NCBI GenBank assembly: GCA_016285085.1 | Contig: JAEEQA010000017.1 | Coordinates: 1-35,559, forward strand | DNA length: 35,559 nucleotides | Direction: 5' to 3' | Source: Bacteroidales bacterium | GTDB taxonomy: Bacteria > Bacteroidota > Bacteroidia > Bacteroidales > WCHB1-69 | Shown here: positions 15,341-21,382 of the stretch, piece after piece | Position numbering within the stretch: position 1 is the first letter of the stretch | Layout: each line of letters begins with the position of its first letter | Notes under the pieces: generated by a model | What the model was told of the DNA's origin: nothing | What the model saw: only the letters and a program-made list of their open reading frames with translations | The model's database searches: none | Position numbers and translations under genes: made by a program

Positions 15341-15868
15341 ATGGGAGAGTATAACATAAACTTCGGGAAATTTGCCAAGGGGTTGCTCCCGCAGGCTCTG
15401 CGAGGAACGACCCTGCTCGCCTTCATAGAAGTGCTGGTGCGTCCTTTTCGGGAAATCCACACTGATTTCACGTTGTATCGGGAAGAAAAACTGTGGTACC
15501 TCAACTACAACTGCACCGCCGCCAGCCTGCAGGAGATGCTGAACGACTATTTCCATGAAAGTCTTAGTAGCGGAGGCTTCGACCCCTATCCGGACAATCC
15601 GGCAAATGCTCCAATCCAAGTGGTGGACGGTGTGGAAGGTAACGAAGTACTTGTTTACCCAGCTGCCAGTCATCTGCCAGTGAAGCTCAACCCTGTTGTA
15701 CGCCTCACATTGGGCATCACATGGGGTGCGCGTCCTTTCATCGTGCGCATTCCAGCGCAAATGCACGATCCCGACAACGATTATTCCATTGATGAAGGGA
15801 AAGTGCGAAGGCTGGTGAACATTTTCAAACTTTACGGAATTGGATATAGAATAGAGTATTATACATAA
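15341..15868 (+). CDS. baseplate protein at the Mu gp48 position (gpI-like)
   Basis: 175 residues. MGEYNINFGKFAKGLLPQAL at the N-terminus, then FIEVLVRPFREIHTDFTLYR, and a conserved-looking C-terminal stretch (FIVRIPAQMHDPDN). It follows the J-like gene by 3 nt, as gpI follows gpJ in P2 and gp48 follows gp47 in Mu. It would cap the wedge and connect to the fibres. Family by position and remembered pattern. Confidence 0.62.
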   Translation: MGEYNINFGKFAKGLLPQALRGTTLLAFIEVLVRPFREIHTDFTLYREEKLWYLNYNCTAASLQEMLNDYFHESLSSGGFDPYPDNPANAPIQVVDGVEGNEVLVYPAASHLPVKLNPVVRLTLGITWGARPFIVRIPAQMHDPDNDYSIDEGKVRRLVNIFKLYGIGYRIEYYT

Positions 15869-15880
15869 AACAAGCAAATT

Positions 15881-16735
15881 ATGGACAGATTACTTAACAT
15901 CAGCGACCCGGCTGGTTATCCGCTGTGTGCGGAAACATTGGAACTGCTGCATAATAACGTGCAGTTGTTGGAAACAGTTTTGAACGGATTGAACCTGCCG
16001 CAGCATACCATCGTGCGATTCCCATACGGCAATTTCGCATACGTGCAGAGTAATCCCTCCACCTCGGGGCGGGGTGAGATTTTGGAGATTGCGACGGGGG
16101 CTAATTTGGCGAATGGTGATGTTCACAGCTATGCTATAGCCTCTGAAAGTCATAGCATCGAAGATTCCCATGAGCACATATATTCGGGTGTGTATGAGAC
16201 AAGGCGACTCAACCTATCCTCTGCAGCGAACACTATTGCTGTCAGTCTTGGCCAAATAGTTAAGTGTTACAATTTTGATGAAATATTAGAGAAGGCATTT
16301 TGGAGGACACTGACATTTTATAGGTATGGTTTAAAATACAATAATGCAGATGCTAACTATACATCTACATCATTGCAGATCGTTGATTCATCGCCTGCTC
16401 CAATCCTCATTGCAAAGTACAAGGTCAACGAGTTAAGGTTTCGGATATGCTTGAAAGTAACAGGTCTTCCTATTGCCGCTGATAGCGAGTTTAGATTGGC
16501 TTTCAAATGGCCAGATAGTGACAGCATTCCAGACGTCTTTCCGATACATGCCTGCTTCAATGGGAATAACTACTACATTAACCACGGAATAGATTGTGAT
16601 GTAACAAGAGGATCAGTAGGGAACATTGTAGTTGCCTGTGTCAAGATTCCTACAAGTAAATTGTACGGGATATGTGCAGATGATCTTTTTACAGGACAAA
16701 TTACCGTGAATGGTGTGATAAGCCTTGACAATTAA
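15881..16735 (+). CDS. tail fibre/adaptor protein
   Basis: 284 residues, first gene after the baseplate set, at the Mu gene S (49) position. The N-terminal 60 residues are conserved-looking (PLCAETLELLHNNVQLLETV, HTIVRFPYGNFAYVQ). The remainder is strand-rich, with codon use and GC noticeably more AT-rich from about 16200 on (for example TTAAGGTTTCGGATATGCTT). That abrupt drop suggests the receptor-facing part was exchanged by recombination. Receptor binding is inferred. Confidence 0.55.
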   Translation: MDRLLNISDPAGYPLCAETLELLHNNVQLLETVLNGLNLPQHTIVRFPYGNFAYVQSNPSTSGRGEILEIATGANLANGDVHSYAIASESHSIEDSHEHIYSGVYETRRLNLSSAANTIAVSLGQIVKCYNFDEILEKAFWRTLTFYRYGLKYNNADANYTSTSLQIVDSSPAPILIAKYKVNELRFRICLKVTGLPIAADSEFRLAFKWPDSDSIPDVFPIHACFNGNNYYINHGIDCDVTRGSVGNIVVACVKIPTSKLYGICADDLFTGQITVNGVISLDN

Positions 16736-16746
16736 GGAATGGTGCT

Positions 16747-17061
16747 ATGACAGGGAAGGACAGACAAACGGTTGCGGATGTCGCATTGACGGCGGCGGGA
16801 AGCGCGGAGGCGATGTTCTTGCTGGCACGGGAGAGCGGCGTTCGGCTTGATTCAGACGTGTCAGGGGTGAAACTGGCCGATGTAGCGGTTGAAGACAAGC
16901 GTGTGGTTGAATATTATGCCCGCAACGGAATTGTCCCAGCAAACAGTTTCCCGGCGGATGATCCTTCGGACGATTCCATAGAAAACGATACAGAGGAAGA
17001 GCTTTCGACAGACGATACTCCAGAAGACGACAGCGAGGATGATACTAATGAACCAGAATAA
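16747..17061 (+). CDS. small phage protein with LysM-like N-terminus and acidic tail
   Basis: 104 residues. Residues about 17-62 (AGSAEAMFLLARESGVRLDS, VVEYYARNGIVPAN) look like a small LysM-type fold found in Bacteroidetes tail proteins. The last 40 residues are almost only Asp, Glu, Ser and Thr (DDSIENDTEEELSTDDTPED), giving a strongly acidic tail. It sits between two fibre-type genes. It may be a tail tip accessory. Not firmly recognised. Confidence 0.5.
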   Translation: MTGKDRQTVADVALTAAGSAEAMFLLARESGVRLDSDVSGVKLADVAVEDKRVVEYYARNGIVPANSFPADDPSDDSIENDTEEELSTDDTPEDDSEDDTNEPE

Positions 17062-17072
17062 AACCAAAAGAA

Positions 17073-17813
17073 ATGAAAATCACTGATTTTACAAGGAAAA
17101 GCAAGCTGGTTGCAACGGATTTTCTCATCGGTTTCGACGGGAAAGGCAACCCGATCAGAGTTTCTATGAGCGACTTGGCAACTTCGCTGGGCGTTACGAC
17201 CGTAAAAGCGGAATCTGTACAAGTACAGTATTCGCTCAACAAAAGCAGTTGGCACACTCCGTTTGTGGAGGGGGACCGCTACATGCGGGTGAAGTGCGGC
17301 AGCGGGGCGTGGAGCGATGCTATCTGCATCAGTGTTTCGGCGTACGAGACGTGGAAGGAACAGAATGGTGGTAGCGGGACGAAGGAGGAGTTTTTGGCCT
17401 CACTAAAGGGCGAGGCGGGTGCATCGGTGGATGTGTCGAAACTGAAGCTGAGCGAAATGGACGGATACAAAAGTTTCACCGCAGCGGTGGAAGAGAGCAT
17501 TGATGAAGCTGTCGGAAACTATCAAAAGGCGATGAGTGCAAAGATAGCTGCTATTGAGGAACAACTGAAAGTGCTTACGACAGCGGAACGGACGGTTATT
17601 GCCCTCAAAGGAGACCAAGACAGCAGGAATGTGACGTTTACTGCTGATTCCACCTTTGCAGCTGGGACCTCGCAGCTGTTCATCAACGGCAAACGGTATG
17701 TGGCGGGAAGTGACTATCTGGAGGTGAAAAACAGGGAAATCGTTCTGCTTACCCATGTCCCGGAAAAAGATGATGTGATGGTGTTTGTGGCTGTAAATGC
17801 AGAACAAGGATAG
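17073..17813 (+). CDS. tail fibre protein with adaptor domain
   Basis: 246 residues. An N-terminal virion-binding segment (MKITDFTRKSKLVATDFLIG), a strand-rich domain (about 48-90), the linker YETWKEQNGGSGTKEEFLAS followed by LKGEAG, a pattern common in Bacteroidetes phage fibres, a helical/coiled region (about 135-175), and a small C-terminal beta domain (about 180-246). It is the last late structural gene, 243 nt before the methyltransferase, the usual place for host-range genes next to the right end of Mu-like phages. Receptor unknown. Confidence 0.7.
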   Translation: MKITDFTRKSKLVATDFLIGFDGKGNPIRVSMSDLATSLGVTTVKAESVQVQYSLNKSSWHTPFVEGDRYMRVKCGSGAWSDAICISVSAYETWKEQNGGSGTKEEFLASLKGEAGASVDVSKLKLSEMDGYKSFTAAVEESIDEAVGNYQKAMSAKIAAIEEQLKVLTTAERTVIALKGDQDSRNVTFTADSTFAAGTSQLFINGKRYVAGSDYLEVKNREIVLLTHVPEKDDVMVFVAVNAEQG

Positions 17814-17837
17814 TACTATTGCCTCCGAGGGCGGGCA

Positions 17838-17957
17838 TAAAAAGCCCCCAGCCTGTTAATAAAATCTCTTACCACTTTAGTAACATATAAGCCCTGTACG
17901 GCAGCTGGGGGTGTTCCTCCGAACCGTGCAGGGCTTGCTGTTTACATGTGGTAAGAG
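17838..17957 (-). ncRNA. structured small RNA with pseudoknot-capable fold and terminator
   Basis: On the minus strand a -7 element (17969-17961) is followed by about 115 nt that fold well and end in a run of five Ts (17843-17839). Pairings visible: P1 between CTCTTACCAC (17957-17948) and GTGGTAAGAG (17875-17866); a bulged helix inside it near 17945/17880; P2 of 13 bp between 17936-17924 and 17901-17889 with one G.U; and the 22-nt P2 loop holds CCCCCAGC (17911-17904), complementary to GCTGGGGG (17852-17845) just before the T-run. That last helix crosses P1, so it is either a pseudoknot or a terminator stem competing with P1. The plus strand has the same stems but no promoter or T-run. No matching known RNA family recalled. 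Confidence 0.65.
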
Positions 17958-17960
17958 GCT

Positions 17961-17969
17961 GCAAAAGTA
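17961..17969 (-). promoter_or_regulatory. -7 element TACTTTTGC for the small RNA
   Basis: Exact TAnnTTTGC on the minus strand, followed by AGCC; predicted start near 17955-17957, which coincides with the 5' strand of P1. Same extended motif as the two protein morons at 9945 and 12705. Confidence 0.6.
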
Positions 17970-18056
17970 AAAGAATTATCAATCGAAAAAACCATTAATC
18001 CGAACCATTTATGAACAAGTATTATCTGATGCTGCAAAACATTCACCAACAAACAG

Positions 18057-18881
18057 ATGAAGAAATTCAACACCGCCCCGTTGCCATTTCAGGGGCAGAA
18101 ACGCCGCTTTGTAAAGCAGCTGGAAGAAATGGCCATGCAACAGAAAAGAAATGCTGTGTTTGTCGATTTATTCGGCGGCAGCGGCCTTGTGAGCCACACC
18201 ATCAAACGCGCACGCCCGGACTGCCGGGTGGTGTACAACGATTTCGACCATTATAGCGAACGGCTGGCCAATATCGGTCGGACGAATGAAATGCTCCGGT
18301 CCCTGCGACCCATCGTGGCCGATGTGCCGCGCAAGCTGCGCATTGATGAGCCCGTGCGGTCGCGGGTTATAACCGAGGTGAAACGGTGGCACGATACGGG
18401 CTATGTGGACTGGTTCTCCCTATCGAGCAACTTGCTTTTTACGATGAACTACGTTCACGGCTTCGATGAGTTTTCCAAGGAGACACTTTACAATCGTATA
18501 AGACTTGAGGACTACAACGGTGAGGGCTACCTTGAAGGTGTGGAGGTGGTGTCGATGGACTACCGTCTTCTTTTCAACCAGCTGCGGTGGTTGCCCGACG
18601 TGATTTTCATCCTCGATCCGCCGTATCTGTCAACCGACTGCGGCACCTATACCAACACCAGCTACTGGCGGCTTTCGGACTATTTGGACGTGCTGAACTG
18701 CCTGAAGGGGACAAAGTTTGTCTATTTCACCAGCTCGAAAAGTACCATTGTAGAGCTGGCCGACTGGATAGCGAGGAACGACTTCCACAGCAACCCATTT
18801 GAGGGTGCGAAAGTCTTTCGTCAGCACGTCCGAGGCCAAGCCCTAAATTATGATGATATGATGCTTGTAAACGCTGCTTAA
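18057..18881 (+). CDS. D12-class adenine-N6 DNA methyltransferase
   Basis: 274 residues. SAM-binding motif PFQGQKRRFV at 10-19, motif I FVDLFGGSG at 35-43 and the catalytic motif DPPY at 187-190 (FILDPPYLS) are all present, so it should be active on adenine. Order of motifs is as in Dam/D12 enzymes. The target sequence cannot be read from the protein. It lies just inside the inferred right end, the position of mom in Mu, and probably protects phage DNA or alters phage gene control. No promoter of its own is evident, so readthrough of the late operon across the small RNA region is likely. ATG at 18057 chosen because the conserved domain starts directly after it. Confidence 0.88.
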   Translation: MKKFNTAPLPFQGQKRRFVKQLEEMAMQQKRNAVFVDLFGGSGLVSHTIKRARPDCRVVYNDFDHYSERLANIGRTNEMLRSLRPIVADVPRKLRIDEPVRSRVITEVKRWHDTGYVDWFSLSSNLLFTMNYVHGFDEFSKETLYNRIRLEDYNGEGYLEGVEVVSMDYRLLFNQLRWLPDVIFILDPPYLSTDCGTYTNTSYWRLSDYLDVLNCLKGTKFVYFTSSKSTIVELADWIARNDFHSNPFEGAKVFRQHVRGQALNYDDMMLVNAA

Positions 18882-18895
18882 AGAGTGTTTAAACT

Positions 18896-18950
18896 GTACA
18901 ATTTGATTTGAGAAGTCGGTACAATTTGTTTTGGGGATTATAGTTGCACA
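18896..18950 (+). other. inferred right end of the Mu-like prophage
   Basis: Two copies of GTACAATTTGnTTTGnG begin at 18896 and 18919, exactly 23 bp apart, like phased transposase-binding sites at a Mu-type end. The sequence TTGCACA follows; a terminal CA at 18948 or 18950 would be the transposition end. Beyond it lies the interrupted Rpn reading frame. The left end is outside the window, so the target-site duplication cannot be checked. Confidence 0.5.
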
Positions 18951-19642
18951 TCCTCGTATTCAAGCACACTCTTGCGGTAGTTCTCTTTTTCCATAGTGTT
19001 CAATTTTGAAATTCGACATACATCCAGAAGCTCCCTGAACAGCGGTTTCTGCCTCTCGTAGTCGCTGTCATCCATTCTCGGCATGTTTTTCAGCAAATCC
19101 AGCCAATTTCGCATGCCTTCCGTCAGTTCGGAGCTTTCGGCGGCAAAATTACGCAATTTGATGTAAAATATTGCCACTTTTGTCGTGAGAATCCGATTTT
19201 TCTGGTCCGTAAGGAAAAGGGCTTGGAAACATTCTCCGGAATTTTTGTACTCCGGCAATTCAAAATCGAGCAGGTTCACGGAATAGGTCGGCAGAATGTG
19301 GTAGTCGTAACCGCCCTTCTCCATACTGGCGCTGATGGCACGGCTGAGGTAGAATATCGACCGTTCGGCAAAGTCCGGCTGGTTCGCCCGCTGCATCTCA
19401 ATGATGAAGTTCTGCTGGTTCTGGTCAACGCATAGCAAGTCGAACACTGCCCGCCTTTCGGTGTCATTCAAACCATACTGTTCTGTAGGCAAATAGGTTA
19501 CATCCGTGATGATGCCCGTGTACTTGGAAACGAAGCAGTTGAGGAAGTCGATGAGGAAGCGTTTGTTCGCCTCTGTTCCAAAGATTTTCTTGAAAGTGAA
19601 ATCCGTAGTCGGAATCTGGAAAATGTTCTTGTTTTTTGCCAT
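18938..19642 (-). pseudogene. Rpn/PD-(D/E)XK nuclease-transposase family gene, 3' end apparently cut off by the prophage
   Basis: 234 residues. Start MAKNKNIFQIPTTDFTFKKI, followed by FGTEANKRFLIDFLNCF and, near 67-84, FDLLCVDQNQQNFIIEMQ, the Asp and Glu-x-Gln of the PD-(D/E)XK core. This is the recombination-promoting nuclease family common in Bacteroidales. Family members usually continue after the ...NYRKSVLEYEDV motif for a further stretch, often rich in Glu and Gly. Here the frame ends three residues later, at the inferred prophage end, so the last codons (QL and stop) are probably phage DNA. The core domain is complete, so the product could still be active. A natural short variant remains possible. 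Confidence 0.6.
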
Positions 19643-19674
19643 AATAATTTTGTTTTAAATAATGAATAAATATG

Positions 19675-19707
19675 GCAAAGATACAATATGTGTACACCCT
19701 TTGTCAA
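19675..19707 (-). promoter_or_regulatory. promoter of the Rpn gene
   Basis: Minus-strand TATCTTTGC (19683-19675) with TTG (19707-19705) 21 nt upstream, a good Bacteroidetes -33/-7 pair, 33 nt before the ATG. Confidence 0.65.
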
Positions 19708-19875
19708 GAGGGCAATTTATTGGTTTTTAGACGGTTAAAAAATTGCAGATTTTATCCCTTTTGTGGCGTGGTTTTGAGGAAAACAGGTTGTTGAAAAGAC
19801 CTATTCAGAAATCGGGAAGGTTGTTGAAAACTTTTTTTCGACAATGGCATCCTGCAAACGTAACCAAAAGATTTG

Positions 19876-19884
19876 TATGTTTGC
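19876..19884 (+). promoter_or_regulatory. -7 element TATGTTTGC of the orphan secreted gene
   Basis: TAnnTTTGC match 24 nt upstream of the ATG at 19909. It falls after the longer in-frame start at 19873, which supports 19909. No clear -33. Confidence 0.55.
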
Positions 19885-19908
19885 GGCTCAATTTTTGAGA
19901 ATAGAACC

Positions 19909-20430
19909 ATGAGAATATTTTGGTCCATACTATTCATTATCTGTATTTGTCCTATCGGAGTTGCCCAAGAACATCATTTGACCATCAATTGCATCACGAT
20001 GATAGATCAAAAACTCCCTGAACATATACAAGGCAAATGCTTTTTTGGAGAAGGTTTCAAAGATAGCATAACTATTGTTTATAATATGGGCAGATTGGAA
20101 TTTGTTGATACCGATAAAAAACTATATGAATTGCTTGCACAACACTCATCCTATACAACGGATTTGCGTTTATGTTTTGAAGTGGACCGGCTTATTGGAA
20201 AACATAAAATAGAAAAAAGACAGTATTGCCATCGTTTTCGTCTTTATGATTTTATAAATCATTTTATCCATCCCGACGCCCCGCTAGTTTGTAACATAAT
20301 AACATTGAACCGAAAGAAAGATAAATATCTTTTTTATGTACAGGGTGATGGTTTTGTGAGCGCCATTAAGGATAGAAAAGGCAAGAAAATTCACTGGAAA
20401 AACTTTGTATTTACCGGCACCTATTTTTAA
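19909..20430 (+). CDS. secreted orphan protein, unknown function
   Basis: 173 residues. Signal peptide MRIFWSILFIICICPIGVAQ (cleavage likely after AQ or GVA), then a mature part rich in aromatic and basic residues with scattered His and Cys (LTINCITMIDQKLPEHIQGK; HRFRLYDFINHFIHPDAP). No recognised domain. Base composition is clearly more AT-rich than the phage late genes or the glycogen gene downstream. Followed by a second AT-rich gene encoding a lipoprotein 54 nt later. Possibly recently acquired; function unknown. Confidence 0.65.
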   Translation: MRIFWSILFIICICPIGVAQEHHLTINCITMIDQKLPEHIQGKCFFGEGFKDSITIVYNMGRLEFVDTDKKLYELLAQHSSYTTDLRLCFEVDRLIGKHKIEKRQYCHRFRLYDFINHFIHPDAPLVCNIITLNRKKDKYLFYVQGDGFVSAIKDRKGKKIHWKNFVFTGTYF

Positions 20431-20484
20431 ATAATCAAGTCCCCTTATACAGGCCCTTGAGAAAATGTTTTAATATGTTTTGTT

Positions 20485-21153
20485 ATGAAAAATAGTGTTT
20501 TATTGTTAGTTCTTGCTTTTGCCACCTTCGTGGTTACATCGTGTCAAGATGTCAATAGGTCCATAATGAGGAAGTCTTATATTCTTCCTGATAGCTTGTA
20601 TAACTTTTTCCCTCAAAATGAACCTTTGTATAATGATTTAATCTTTAATACAATAATTGGAACACCCAAAAATGATCGTAGTTTATCTTCACTTTGTATG
20701 TTCTCTCCTGATTACATGGGAGAATTATATACTTGCTCTGATTCTCTAAAAAGAGACCAACTGTGTAGAATGTACAAGAAAATTGCCATACGAGAATTCA
20801 CGTCTAGCGATGACAACTATTTTGTCGTTGGGCCCGAATATGGGCTGTCAATAAAATATGATTCCTCTTTTTTAGAAGAGGCCTATGTTAAAATACACGA
20901 TTGTTCTTACTTACTCCCATACTTTCAAGAATTGTTTGATTTCAACGAGATTAGTTACGATACAGCAACACTATGTACATTGCCTTCATCTTACAAGTTA
21001 TTTGTGTTGAAATCAGGAAAATGTCCAGTTCTCGCCAATATCAATTCCTATGAGTGGAATCTTTTACCACAGAATGTACGGCATGGATATAATTGTGGAG
21101 TTGCAATTAATCCAAAATCTCCGTACATACTATACTGGGCTTTATTATGGTGA
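20485..21153 (+). CDS. orphan lipoprotein, unknown function
   Basis: 222 residues. Signal peptide with a lipobox (FATFVVTSC, Cys at residue 20), then a mature region with several Cys and many Tyr/Phe (SYILPDSLYNFFPQNEPLYN; YEWNLLPQNVRHGYNCGVAI). No recognised domain. AT-rich like its neighbour, so the pair probably moved together. Location in the outer or inner membrane facing the periplasm or surface is expected from the lipobox. Confidence 0.65.
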   Translation: MKNSVLLLVLAFATFVVTSCQDVNRSIMRKSYILPDSLYNFFPQNEPLYNDLIFNTIIGTPKNDRSLSSLCMFSPDYMGELYTCSDSLKRDQLCRMYKKIAIREFTSSDDNYFVVGPEYGLSIKYDSSFLEEAYVKIHDCSYLLPYFQELFDFNEISYDTATLCTLPSSYKLFVLKSGKCPVLANINSYEWNLLPQNVRHGYNCGVAINPKSPYILYWALLW

Positions 21154-21382
21154 TTAACAACCTTGTATTTAATTAACGTTATAATCACTCTGCAAATCCA
21201 TAACTAAAAAAGTACCGTTACCCCCGCAAAACTATCCCGCCCATGCCCCGCACACTATCCCCTGCCCTCCCCTGCACAGCGCCACCATTCCGGCACACCG
21301 GAACCGCATCCGGGCTCTCGCCAGTCCGGAAATTTTCAGTTACAAACTATTGACTATCAACTGCTGACAATCAACTACACCA
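21154..21382. other. intergenic spacer without a gene
   Basis: No open frame of note. Contains a C-rich stretch (about 21221-21275), an inverted repeat TTCCGG/CCGGAA (21288-21303) without a U-tract, and a low-complexity run of ACTATTGACTATCAACTGC type (21345-21377) resembling the other intergenic repeats. No convincing terminator for the convergent genes. Confidence 0.5.

Larger units (their letters stand above)
1..18950. mobile_element. Mu-like contractile-tailed prophage, right part
   Basis: Seen: terminase, gp36-like, protease/scaffold, capsid, sheath, tube, chaperone, tape measure, baseplate and fibre genes in one block, followed by a methyltransferase. The tail genes follow the Mu order (sheath, tube, frameshifted chaperone, tape measure, then products resembling Mu 43 to 49). 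The right limit is inferred from a terminal CA at 18948 or 18950, two 23-bp-phased repeats just inside it, and the truncation of the flanking Rpn gene. No integrase, transposase, repressor or portal gene lies in the window, so the left end must be beyond position 1. Unlike Mu, the terminase and gp36-like genes run opposite to the capsid and tail genes. Confidence 0.85.

Noticed and set aside
17838-17969. Retron msr-msd or a DGR template repeat in the structured region
   Set aside because: The end-to-end stem recalls retron a1/a2, but no reverse transcriptase lies in the window and no variable-repeat copy is seen in the fibre genes.
18011-18256. 81-residue plus-strand frame starting before the methyltransferase
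   Set aside because: It overlaps the methyltransferase in another frame and its product has no domain character. The first 15 codons could be a leader peptide but nothing supports that.
18938-19642. Rpn gene as an insertion sequence
   Set aside because: No terminal inverted repeats or target duplications are seen around it. The family is labelled transposase only by tradition and is treated here as a nuclease gene.
21288-21303. Terminator for the glycogen gene
   Set aside because: TTCCGG/CCGGAA forms a 6-bp stem, but no T-run follows on either strand.
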